Shown: piece by piece, positions 46,401 through 54,468 of the stretch
Position numbering within the stretch: position 1 is the first letter of the stretch
Layout of the letters: each line of letters starts with the position of its first letter
Assembly (NCBI GenBank): GCA_942493075.1
Contig: OW818681.1
Span: forward strand, 2,976,001 to 3,040,000
Origin: JBBQYD01 sp942493075
GTDB taxonomy: Bacteria > Verrucomicrobiota > Verrucomicrobiia > Limisphaerales > UBA8199
Direction of reading: 5' to 3'
DNA: 64,000 nt
Program-made: the position numbers and the translations under genes
The notes under the pieces: model-generated
Databases searched by the model: none
Told to the model about the DNA's origin: nothing
What the model saw: the letters and a program-made list of their open reading frames with translations, nothing else

Positions 46401-46422
46401 GGCGGCGCCCGTGAGCGCCGCC
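46401..46422 (-). promoter_or_regulatory. GC hairpin at the 5' end of the C39-like gene
   Basis: A perfect 8-bp stem GGCGGCGC/GCGCCGCC with a 6-base loop ends six bases before the ATG at 46395. It would occupy the ribosome-binding region of the transcript and could limit translation. Confidence 0.4.
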
Positions 46423-46529
46423 CATCCCTGACACTACTAGAAGTTTGGGCGACACGCAAATTCCAGATCCCACATCCTCGCGGGTAAGAGAATTGTCACG
46501 GCCAGGAAACACTTCCAAAGTTTGTGCGT

Positions 46530-46850
46530 TTACTTGGTCTGTTTCAACTGGTCCGTCAGGGCGGCATTCAGTTGCTTACGATACAAGTCGAAAGCCGCGC
46601 GGCCGGGAGGAGAAAGTCGCAGCAATGTCTGGGGCACTTTGCCGCGGAATTTCTTTTCAATTTCCACGTATCCGGCCTCTTCCAACTTGGCGAGGTGGCT
46701 GGAGAGATTGCCTTTGTTCAGTTCCGTCTCACGCAGCAGAAAGAGGAAGTCGCACTCTTCGACCGCAGCGAGCAAGGCGACAATCATCATCCTGCCTGGC
46801 TCATGGATCACACGGTCCAATTCCGCGATGGCCCGGAGTTGCTCCTTCAC
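46530..46850 (-). CDS. Winged-helix transcriptional regulator
   Basis: A 106-residue DNA-binding protein starting at GTG with a four-base overlap with the upstream membrane-protein gene. The winged-helix region is visible as DRVIHEPGRMMIVALLAAVEE, then ETELNKGNLSSHLAKLEEAGYVEIEK (recognition helix) and a basic wing KFRGKVPQTLLRLSPPG. It resembles the MarR/ArsR-like PF13601 group. It is paired with a multi-pass membrane protein, an arrangement common for small one-component regulators whose membrane partner is co-regulated. Confidence 0.88.
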   Translation of the reverse strand: MKEQLRAIAELDRVIHEPGRMMIVALLAAVEECDFLFLLRETELNKGNLSSHLAKLEEAGYVEIEKKFRGKVPQTLLRLSPPGRAAFDLYRKQLNAALTDQLKQTK

Positions 46851-47884
46851 TGAGCCTCCGGTGCAGGCACGGGGTTATGTCGAATGAACAAGGCCAGTGT
46901 GAGCGCACCGGAAAGCAGCCAGACCAGGCTGATGGACAGGGCAACCGATGGGAACTGCTTCAAAATTCCCGGCATGTCTGTGTCGCTATGAGGATAGGGG
47001 ATTGCAGGAGCGATCAGGATCGGCAGGAGGACCATCATCACAACGGCAATCCACTTCCAGCGGTGTTGCTTCAGAGCAACAGCATTGCTCATCAGGTAAA
47101 GAATCGCATTGGTTCCCGTCAGGAAGCTTAAGACGCTGAACTCCCTCCAACTCATGGCCCGGGGAACTGCCCAATGCGATAGATAGACGATTCCCAGAGT
47201 GACTCCGCAAACCAGCAGCGGAACGCCGATGAACAGAAGAGCCAGTGAAAATCTCACTCCGCGCAGGATCACCTGTCCACTTGCGGTTTGACTGAGCGCG
47301 ACATTGATTGCACCGGCATCGTAGGCGGTTGGTAAAGGCGCGCGTTTGCGGATGACTTTGGGCCACAGCCAAACCACCACACCTATGCAGATTATCAGCT
47401 TGATGACGTGAAGAATGATTCGATGCGTATCACGGTTCGCGGCAGGGCCGGTCAATTCAAACGCGAGCACGAACGGCAAACTGAGAGCAAAGCCCAGAGC
47501 TCCCGCAAAGATCATGAGCAACACCAGTTGCCGCAGCTTGGGGTCGTAGGGATTTGAGACATATCCGGTGCGCGGCCAGGTGATGAACCTTTTTATCAGC
47601 CGTGGAACGGCATAGGGGGCAAAGGCCGCGCAGATCAGCGGGACGTATGCCACCCAGGAAGTCCAGGCGGAGGCAAACATCTGCTTTGGCAGGATGGCAT
47701 TAAAGTAAGGAACACTGGCGAACAAGAGGTAGGCACTTCCCCAGCCCAATTCGAAGCTTCCCTCGACGTTGGTTACCTTTGCCGCACGCTGCATCTGAGC
47801 CTGGAGCGTGGCGAGTTGCTGGGCACCCGTTGAATTCAGGGCATCAGAATGAGAGGCGTTCACGAATCCAGTTTGCGCCGCCAA
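46847..47884 (-). CDS. Multi-pass membrane protein of unknown function
   Basis: A 345-residue protein with about eight hydrophobic segments (around residues 48-65, 78-98, 122-145, 160-178, 215-240, 252-272, 280-298 and 315-335). No recognised domain. The first ~40 residues are hydrophilic and the start may be later (for example M31). It is co-transcribed with the winged-helix regulator that overlaps its stop, so the regulator probably controls or senses through it. Confidence 0.7.
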   Translation of the reverse strand: MAAQTGFVNASHSDALNSTGAQQLATLQAQMQRAAKVTNVEGSFELGWGSAYLLFASVPYFNAILPKQMFASAWTSWVAYVPLICAAFAPYAVPRLIKRFITWPRTGYVSNPYDPKLRQLVLLMIFAGALGFALSLPFVLAFELTGPAANRDTHRIILHVIKLIICIGVVVWLWPKVIRKRAPLPTAYDAGAINVALSQTASGQVILRGVRFSLALLFIGVPLLVCGVTLGIVYLSHWAVPRAMSWREFSVLSFLTGTNAILYLMSNAVALKQHRWKWIAVVMMVLLPILIAPAIPYPHSDTDMPGILKQFPSVALSISLVWLLSGALTLALFIRHNPVPAPEAQ

Positions 47885-47947
47885 CCGGTTTGTGTAAATA
47901 GCAAAATCGCCGAATCTCGAGCTGACCTCACGCGGCGGGGAGGAGGT

Positions 47948-48553
47948 TCACGCCGAGCCGCGCCGTCCGGGCTTCCGGGCAGGTCCTGCAAGCTCCCGGA
48001 AGCGGAAGCAGCCAGTGAGATGATCATTGACCATGCCGACGGCTTGCATGAACGCGTAGCAAATAGTAGGGCCGACAAACTTGAATCCCTGTCGGAGAAG
48101 GTCCTTGCTCATAGCTTCGGATTCAGGACTTTCGCACGGCAAATCCTTCGATTTCTGGCAGCGGTTCTGGATCGTGCGACCATCGACAAAACGCCAAAGG
48201 TAATCTGAGAACGAACCGAACTCCTTTTGCGCGGCGAGCACCGCTCGCGCGTTGATGACGGCTGAGTTCACTTTCAGAACATTTCGGACAATTCCCGGGT
48301 TCTCGAGCAGTTCAGCGATGCGTTGTGCATCATAGGTGGCCACTTTGCTGATTTCAAAACTATCGAATGCCTCCCGGTAAGCCGCGCGTTTCTTGAGGAT
48401 AGTTGACCAGCTCAACCCGGCTTGCGCACCTTCGAGCACCAGGAACTCAAACAATCGCTGATCGTCGTGGATCGGCACACCCCACTCTTCGTCATGGTAG
48501 GCTCTCATGAGGGGGTCGCTATCAGCCCAGATGCATCGCGCGATTTTGGTCAT
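47948..48553 (-). CDS. tag: DNA-3-methyladenine glycosylase I
   Basis: A 201-residue base-excision enzyme that removes 3-methyladenine. The N-terminal block RCIWADSDPLMRAYHDEEWG and the following LVLEGAQAGLSWSTILKKR are diagnostic for Tag. The catalytic region FKFVGPTICYAFMQAVGMVNDH and a final Cys (GCFRF) complete the zinc site typical of the family (Cys4, His17, His and Cys near the C-terminus). The ATG at 48553 is preferred over the upstream one at 48562 because the protein normally starts a few residues before RCxW. Confidence 0.95.
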   Translation of the reverse strand: MTKIARCIWADSDPLMRAYHDEEWGVPIHDDQRLFEFLVLEGAQAGLSWSTILKKRAAYREAFDSFEISKVATYDAQRIAELLENPGIVRNVLKVNSAVINARAVLAAQKEFGSFSDYLWRFVDGRTIQNRCQKSKDLPCESPESEAMSKDLLRQGFKFVGPTICYAFMQAVGMVNDHLTGCFRFRELAGPARKPGRRGSA

Positions 48554-48750
48554 TCGGACCACACTAAAGTTCCATGTTTTGATTGTCCAACGGGTTTGGG
48601 CATTGAACGCTCCATCTGTTGAGCTGATCGGATTGTTGGAATTGGGGACCCTAAATGGTCTACGCCCGGGGGAAGTGGTTCATGCACATCAAGGCCAGGA
48701 CTTTAACCCATGGTCAAGAATTCGCGCGCGGTTAACTTACCATCAGACAT

Positions 48751-49014
48751 ATGTCACTCGTTACAATTATCGTCACTCTCATTGTCGTCGGGGTTTTGCT
48801 GTGGCTCATTAACACTTACATCCCGATGGACGGGAAGATTAAGAAAATTCTCAACATCGTCGTGGTCGTCGTGGTCGTGCTCTGGCTCTTGAATGTCTTT
48901 GGCATTTTGGGGCGCCTGCGCGAGGTCCGCGTTTCGATTGATTCACCAGCAAGCGTTAATCTGGTCGCATCCTTGGGCATGGTCGTGAATCCGGCCACCT
49001 TGAGGCCGGCTTAA
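48751..49014 (+). CDS. Small Thivi_2564-like membrane protein
   Basis: An 87-residue protein with two hydrophobic helices: VTIIVTLIVVGVLLWLINTY and ILNIVVVVVVVLWLLNVFGI, separated by the short loop IPMDGKIKK. This hairpin of two helices matches the small Thivi_2564 family of bacterial membrane proteins, which has no known function. The last ~30 residues are variable. It is divergent from tag and stands alone. Confidence 0.75.
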   Translation: MSLVTIIVTLIVVGVLLWLINTYIPMDGKIKKILNIVVVVVVVLWLLNVFGILGRLREVRVSIDSPASVNLVASLGMVVNPATLRPA

Positions 49015-49248
49015 TTGTGCGAGACGCACTACTGGATCGGGGGATCGCCAAGAACTGCGTCGAATGAGCTTGCCCTTTGAGCGGAATCGGGCAAAGTAAC
49101 CGTGTGATGTGCGGTAGCGAATGAGTTTCGCTTTGGTTTTATGCCAATTCGGATCTTTTTCTACCGACGTCCTGCGGTTCGGTGGACCAACTCGGGGAGC
49201 ATCCGGTGCTTTAGAGAAGGGCCTGCCTTAACACCGCAATGACTGGTT

Positions 49249-49326
49249 CGGAGCGTAGCTCAGCCTGGCTAGAGCACTTGGTTTGGGACCAAGACGTCGC
49301 AGGTTCAAATCCTGTCGCTCCGACCA
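49249..49326 (+). tRNA. tRNA-Pro (anticodon UGG), CCA encoded
   Basis: A full cloverleaf can be drawn: acceptor stem CGGAGCG/CGCTCCG (7 bp, perfect), D stem GCTC/GAGC, anticodon stem CTTGG/CCAAG with loop TTTGGGA (anticodon TGG at 49284-49286), and T stem GCAGG/CCTGT with loop TTCAAAT. The discriminator is A and CCA (49324-49326) is encoded. Confidence 0.97.
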
Positions 49327-49446
49327 CCTTTTCCCAAAATCTCGGGAACCTTCCGAAGCTAAGAAACCAACAGGTACACAAATACCCGGACTTTATAATT
49401 GCTCGGAAGGAGTCTTTCACCTAGCTGTATCCCCAGAAAGGCAAAT

Positions 49447-50046
49447 ATGAAGCTTCTACTGATCGTAGCGTTACTGGTCCTTGTTCCAGTCATTGCAGTC
49501 GCGTTGTGGGCCATGGGCGCCTACAACCGCTTGGTTTCTTTGAGAAACCGGTTTCAGAATGCGTTCGCTCAGATCGACGTTCAACTCAAACGCCGATATG
49601 ACCTGATCCCAAACCTGGTCGAAACCGCCAAGGGATACATCAAGCATGAGCGAGGCACTCTCGAGGCCGTGATTACCGCCCGAAACGCTGCTTCATCGGC
49701 TCAGGCTCGGGCTGCGCAGGCACCGGGCGAGGCGGGTGCCATGAGGGAGCTTTCTGGAGCGGAAACGGTCCTGGCTGGAAGCCTTGGCAAGTTCTTCGCA
49801 TTGGCTGAAGCCTATCCTGATCTCAAAGCGAACACGACCATGATGAGCTTGATGGAGGAACTGACTTCCACCGAGAACAAAGTGGCCTTCGCACGCCAGG
49901 CCTACAACGATGCGGTCATGGGCTATAACACCTCGCGCGAGACGTTCCCGACCAATCTGCTGGCCGGACCTTTCGGGTTTTCTGCGGCTGAGTTGTTTGT
50001 GATCGATAAGCCAGAGGAAAAACAAGCGCCACGGGTCACGTTCTGA
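49447..50046 (+). CDS. LemA family protein
   Basis: A 199-residue protein starting at MKLLLIVALLVLV; the upstream start at 49399 would add 16 unlikely residues. One N-terminal membrane helix precedes a helical domain with the family signature YNRLVSLRNRFQNAFAQIDV and LKRRYDLIPNLVETAKGYIKHE. LemA proteins form a coiled helical domain outside or at the membrane; the role is not settled. It lies 37 bases before the M48 peptidase gene, the usual partner. Confidence 0.93.
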   Translation: MKLLLIVALLVLVPVIAVALWAMGAYNRLVSLRNRFQNAFAQIDVQLKRRYDLIPNLVETAKGYIKHERGTLEAVITARNAASSAQARAAQAPGEAGAMRELSGAETVLAGSLGKFFALAEAYPDLKANTTMMSLMEELTSTENKVAFARQAYNDAVMGYNTSRETFPTNLLAGPFGFSAAELFVIDKPEEKQAPRVTF

Positions 50047-50083
50047 ATCCTCGTTAAGCGAGAAGCCAAGGAGCTTAGCCGCC

Positions 50084-52030
50084 ATGGATTTTTTCGAGAG
50101 ACAGGATCAGTCACGGCGGAATACGCGCCGTCTGATTCTGTTTTTTGCTGCCGGGTTGAGCATGCTCACGCTGGCCGTATACCTGGCCACAGTGCTGGTG
50201 TTTTTCTCGACGACTCACCGGAAATCTCGTTGGGAAGAACATTCAACTCGCCAATTTACCCTATGGCATCCTCAGGTGCTGTTATGGTCATTCTGCGGCA
50301 CCCTGGTTGTAGTTGGCGGGGGAACCTTGATGAAGATTCAGGAGCTTTCCAGCGGAGGTTCTGCCGTAGCTGAAATGTTGGGCGGTCGTCTCGTTCTGCC
50401 CGGCACAAGTGACCCTGACGAAAGGCGTCTTCTAAACGTTGTTGAAGAAATGTCGATCGCCTCCGGCGTGCCAGTGCCACAGGTCTATGTTCTGCCTTCC
50501 GAGCGGGGCATCAATGCCTTTGCTGCAGGGCACTCAACGAGCGATGCCGCCGTTGCTGTTACAGGGGGAGCCCTCAAACGACTGACTCGTGACGAGTTGC
50601 AGGGAGTCATCGCACATGAGTTTAGCCACGTCCTAAACGGTGACATGCGACTCAATATCCGGCTTATCAGCCTGGTTTTTGGGATCATGAGCCTGGCGGT
50701 GATCGGCCGAATTCTGCTGGGGACTCGTGGAAACAGCAGGCGCGAAAAAGGCTTCCTGCCTTTATTCGGACTGGCTCTGCTCATCATCGGATGGATAGGC
50801 GGGCTTTTCGGACGCCTCGTACAGTGTGCTGTGAGCCGTCAGCGCGAGATTCTCGCGGATGCAGCCGCGGTGCAGTTCACGCGCAACCCCGGAGGGCTCG
50901 CGGGCGCTCTGAAAAAAATTGGTGCTTTTTCATACAGATCACGAATCCAGGCTGCACATGCTTCGGAGACCGCACACCTCTTCTTCAGTAGCTCGTTCGA
51001 AAGCCAGCTCTTCAGCACGCATCCGCCACTTGATGAGCGGATTCGCGCTCTTGATCCGCAGTTTGATGGCAAGTTCCCGCGCGCGAGTGCCACCTACGTC
51101 CCCGATCTGGCTGAACTTGAGAGCGAACTTGCACATGCCCCTAACTCTCCTGCCCAAAACAGGAAAGGCCCCCTGACCGCTCTATTCACCGGCCGAGCCT
51201 CAAGCCCAGCAAATCTGGTGGGCTCTGCCGGCAATCTGAATCTGGCGCAAGTCCGCTATGCCAATGAGCTTCGTTCCGCAATTCCAGACGCGCTCCAGAT
51301 CGCTGCACGTGACCCGCTAACGGCTTCGTGCATGGTGTACGCCTTGTTGTTCAGTTCCGATACCGGGCATCAGGCTCTCCAACTCCGTGAGTTAGGGGCG
51401 ATTCAGGACAAAGGGGTAGTCGAGGAGACCCTGCGGGTTCTCCCCCTTGTGAAAGAGGTATGCGTCGGCGCCCGGTTGCCGTTGCTCGATCTTGTGGTCC
51501 CCACTCTCAAGCTCATGTCTGAGGGACAGTTCGATCTGTTCAGCGCTTCACTGGATCGTTTGGTGGAATGCGATGAGCAAGTGGACATGCTGGAGTACGT
51601 GCTCCGCAAAGTGGTGGAGCGGCATGTAGCTCCCAAGTTCCGCGGAGCCAGGCGGCCGGTCATTCAGTACTATTCCATTAAGCCGCTCGTTCCGGATTGC
51701 GGTGTGCTGCTTTCAGCGTTGGCTCATTGCGGGGTCGGAGAGGAGAGCGCCGCCTGCGGAGCATTCTACCGCGGTGCGCAAGCGATAATGCAATATGCAC
51801 AGGTTGAAGTGCCTTTTCCCAAAGATGTGAACCAGCGCGGATTGGCCCAGATCGATGAGGCTCTGAACCGCCTGAGCCAGGCCGCCCCGCAAATCAAGAA
51901 GAACGTGCTGCTGGCATGTGCCCACACCGTCGCAGCCGATGGCCTGCTTCACGAGCTCGAAGCAGAACTGTTGAGGGCTATCGCTGACACCTTGGATTGT
52001 CCTCTGCCCCCATCCATACCCGCCTGCTAA
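50084..52030 (+). CDS. M48-family membrane metallopeptidase with C-terminal extension
   Basis: A 648-residue protein. Two hydrophobic helices lie near residues 17-45 and 65-85, then an M48/HtpX-like catalytic domain: HEFSHVLNGDMRLN (HExxH, zinc site, near residue 177), two further helices at ~200-250, and the third zinc ligand region SRQREILADAAAVQF near 255. The C-terminal ~280 residues beyond FSTHPPLDERIRALDP are an extension not found in HtpX. It is coupled to the LemA gene. The role is probably membrane-protein quality control. Confidence 0.88.
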   Translation: MDFFERQDQSRRNTRRLILFFAAGLSMLTLAVYLATVLVFFSTTHRKSRWEEHSTRQFTLWHPQVLLWSFCGTLVVVGGGTLMKIQELSSGGSAVAEMLGGRLVLPGTSDPDERRLLNVVEEMSIASGVPVPQVYVLPSERGINAFAAGHSTSDAAVAVTGGALKRLTRDELQGVIAHEFSHVLNGDMRLNIRLISLVFGIMSLAVIGRILLGTRGNSRREKGFLPLFGLALLIIGWIGGLFGRLVQCAVSRQREILADAAAVQFTRNPGGLAGALKKIGAFSYRSRIQAAHASETAHLFFSSSFESQLFSTHPPLDERIRALDPQFDGKFPRASATYVPDLAELESELAHAPNSPAQNRKGPLTALFTGRASSPANLVGSAGNLNLAQVRYANELRSAIPDALQIAARDPLTASCMVYALLFSSDTGHQALQLRELGAIQDKGVVEETLRVLPLVKEVCVGARLPLLDLVVPTLKLMSEGQFDLFSASLDRLVECDEQVDMLEYVLRKVVERHVAPKFRGARRPVIQYYSIKPLVPDCGVLLSALAHCGVGEESAACGAFYRGAQAIMQYAQVEVPFPKDVNQRGLAQIDEALNRLSQAAPQIKKNVLLACAHTVAADGLLHELEAELLRAIADTLDCPLPPSIPAC

Positions 52031-52058
52031 CCCGTATAACCTGCGGGTATGATCCAGA

Positions 52059-53471
52059 TCATCGCTTCAGGTCCAAGGCGATTACTGACACGGCTGGATC
52101 TGGCGCACGTTGTGGCAGGAGGAGAATCAACTCAGGCCCATTTCGGAGCATTTTCAGTTTTTGTTTCCCATCCAGAAGCCGCGCCGTAATCGGTTCACCT
52201 GGAACTTTGTGCAGCCTCAACTGCCCATCCGACGGCCACTCGAAGACATGCAAATAGAGGCGGGTTCTGCCGTGCATCAGTGATTTCTGGGTGCAGCGGC
52301 CCCAGGCAGGTTTATCAAACGGACTGGCCGAGGTCCCATAGATGGACTGCCCGTTCACCCGCATCCAGCGTCCCATTTCTTCCAGGGCATTTACGCTTTG
52401 CACAGGAACCGTTCCGTCTGCTTTTGGTCCGATATTGAGCAGGTAATTGCCACCTTTGCTTGCAATATCCACAAGGTTTCTGATGAGGACCTCCGAGCTC
52501 TTCCATGCATGATCATGCTCACTATAACCCCATGTCGTGTTCATGGTCATACAGGTCTCCCAGTCCACATCTGGCATCCCGGTGTCCGGGATGTGTTGCT
52601 CGGGTGTAATAAAATCTCCATAGGCAGGGTCTAACCTCGGCAGGAACCCGGCGGTGCCCATTCCGGACCAACCGGCCTCGGGAGTCCGATAAAGCCGGTT
52701 GTTCATGATGATCCGAGGTCGATACTCGCGGACCATGCTCATTAGGTCAGTTGCCCGCCATGCTGCGTCACCCTGAAAATCCTGAGAGCTGTAGTCCCAC
52801 CAGAGGATGTCCACAGGGTAGTTCTTGACCAACTCGCGGACTTGCGCATGAAGAAATTTAACATACAGCGCGTGATCCCTGGTTCCATTTGGGTATGGCT
52901 TGCCATGCAAGGGGTGGGGCAACTGCGCTGACCTTGCGTATTCATACTGGTCATGATGCCAATCGATCACGGAATGATAAAACCCAACGCGCAAGCCTTC
53001 CGCACGTATAGCTGAGACGATCTCTTTTACCAGATCGCGATTCAATGTGCTCCCCGCATCAAAATCGGTTAACTGCGAGTTGTGCAAGGCGAATCCCTCA
53101 TGGTGCTTGGTTGTAAACACGACGTAGCGGCAACCGGCCTGCTTGGCCATGCGCGCCCATGCCTTGGCGAAACCGGGTTTGGGCTGGAAGAGGGGAACGG
53201 CGGTCTTTGCATAGGCATCCGTATCGGCCTGTACGCGCTGTTGAATCCACTCCATTCCACCGTGATCACTCACAGGTTTGCCTTCCCATGTCCCTGCAAG
53301 TCCGGAGTAGAGGCCCCAGTGCACGAACATGCCAAAACGCGCGTCACGCCACCAGGCCATGCGCGCATCGCGCTGGGAGACGGACTCTGCTGCGCGGCAA
53401 CGAGGAGTTTGTCCGGCCAATAAAAGGCCCACGACCAGCAAACAAATGGAAAGTTGGGTGAATCTGCGCAT
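52059..53471 (-). CDS. Secreted GH29 alpha-L-fucosidase
   Basis: A 470-residue exported enzyme. The ATG at 53471 opens a signal peptide (MRRFTQLSICLLVVGLLLAG). The GH29 barrel begins with WWRDARFGMFVHWGLYSGLAG, includes VVFTTKHHEGFALHNS and has the nucleophile Asp in VDILWWDYSS. The GGNYLLNIGPKADG block near residue 350 is typical of the family, which cleaves terminal alpha-fucose with retention. The C-terminal ~90 residues look like a beta-sandwich. It would complement the mannosidase and GH84 enzymes on fucosylated glycans. Confidence 0.95.
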   Translation of the reverse strand: MRRFTQLSICLLVVGLLLAGQTPRCRAAESVSQRDARMAWWRDARFGMFVHWGLYSGLAGTWEGKPVSDHGGMEWIQQRVQADTDAYAKTAVPLFQPKPGFAKAWARMAKQAGCRYVVFTTKHHEGFALHNSQLTDFDAGSTLNRDLVKEIVSAIRAEGLRVGFYHSVIDWHHDQYEYARSAQLPHPLHGKPYPNGTRDHALYVKFLHAQVRELVKNYPVDILWWDYSSQDFQGDAAWRATDLMSMVREYRPRIIMNNRLYRTPEAGWSGMGTAGFLPRLDPAYGDFITPEQHIPDTGMPDVDWETCMTMNTTWGYSEHDHAWKSSEVLIRNLVDIASKGGNYLLNIGPKADGTVPVQSVNALEEMGRWMRVNGQSIYGTSASPFDKPAWGRCTQKSLMHGRTRLYLHVFEWPSDGQLRLHKVPGEPITARLLDGKQKLKMLRNGPELILLLPQRAPDPAVSVIALDLKR

Positions 53472-53523
53472 GCCGTAGAATCCCCGCGCGCAGCGCTGGG
53501 AACAAGTCAAATTCCTGCTGTCT

Positions 53524-54387
53524 TCACCCAGGGCGCTGGCAAGCATCCAACTGCCGCTGCAAACGCTCAATGTTCTCTTCGATCTTCTCGATGTAGATAT
53601 TGCGACCGGACGGGTAGGGCCGGTTCAGGAAGCGGAACAATCCGAGAAAATCTTTCTCCAACTTGGGCTTAACAAAGTTTCTCCAAAAACCCGGCGTCTT
53701 AGCTACGAGATCCTCTGGACTGGTGAATCGGGCGACAAAGCTGCCAGAGTCATGATCGTAATGAGAAGCCTCGGCAAATTCCTCGTAGAGCACCGGCAGC
53801 TTCTCAACGTAGTCAGGTGCTGCCATCTGACCCAGGAGATCGGCCGTGGCCAACGCGAAGCCTACGATTCGCTCCGCTTCGCTTTGAAATGGGATGGAAC
53901 TGAGCACGGTATTCACCCCGGTGCAATGGATCATGTTTTGCACCGCAAGGATCTCGGAGTGGGGAAAGTTCTTTTTGGTCAGGAAACGGGCGGCAAATTC
54001 CGAGCTGCGGTTCACGTGAATGCTGGTATATTTGGCGCCAGTCCCTTCATCGTCTCCCTGTTCCTTCAAGTATCCGGTATCGTGAAAAAGGATGGCGATC
54101 AGACCGAGTTCAAAATCGCGCTGGGAGAGTTGAGGGACCGCCCCGGAAAGGTGCCGGTTCTGGAGCAGTTCGGTCATGCAGACCGTACCTTGCAGCGTAT
54201 GCTCCAAATCGTGGTAATGGGCGTCCAAGGCTTGATAACCAGCTACCCCGCCGTGGAAACAATGTACAATCCAGTTGATGGCCTGTGGCACAAAGGACTC
54301 ATCGCCGGAAGGAAAGAGCCCCCGGTAAACCGAAGCAATGTGCGTGCAAACCGCCGCAGGATTCTTCGTGTCAACGGATGAAAACAT
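53524..54387 (-). CDS. HD-domain metalloprotein (Npun_R2479-like)
   Basis: A 287-residue protein. The HD-type metal site is built by HYHDLEHTLQG near residue 60 and ILFHDTGYLKEQ near residue 103, with further His/Asp in NMIHCTGVNT and FALATADLLGQMA. This matches a small HD-like family seen in cyanobacteria and other bacteria, whose reaction is unknown; phosphohydrolase activity is likely. It is divergent from the ABC exporter with a symmetric promoter region between them. Confidence 0.8.
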   Translation of the reverse strand: MFSSVDTKNPAAVCTHIASVYRGLFPSGDESFVPQAINWIVHCFHGGVAGYQALDAHYHDLEHTLQGTVCMTELLQNRHLSGAVPQLSQRDFELGLIAILFHDTGYLKEQGDDEGTGAKYTSIHVNRSSEFAARFLTKKNFPHSEILAVQNMIHCTGVNTVLSSIPFQSEAERIVGFALATADLLGQMAAPDYVEKLPVLYEEFAEASHYDHDSGSFVARFTSPEDLVAKTPGFWRNFVKPKLEKDFLGLFRFLNRPYPSGRNIYIEKIEENIERLQRQLDACQRPG

Positions 54388-54393
54388 CTGGCG

Positions 54394-54459
54394 GGATTAT
54401 ACCCTAGAATGTCAAATTTGCATACCAAAACTTGTAGTCCAGAGCTTTGGGTATAATCC
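54394..54459. promoter_or_regulatory. Divergent promoters built on an 11-bp inverted repeat
   Basis: The arms GGATTATACCC (54394-54404) and GGGTATAATCC (54449-54459) are perfect inverted copies. Each contains TATAAT in the direction of its own gene, 8 bases before the HD gene start and 11 bases before the ABC gene start. Good -35 boxes are not obvious. The arrangement suggests paired -10 elements and near-leaderless transcripts, or a shared operator. Confidence 0.5.
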
Positions 54460-54468
54460 TTAGGGTTC

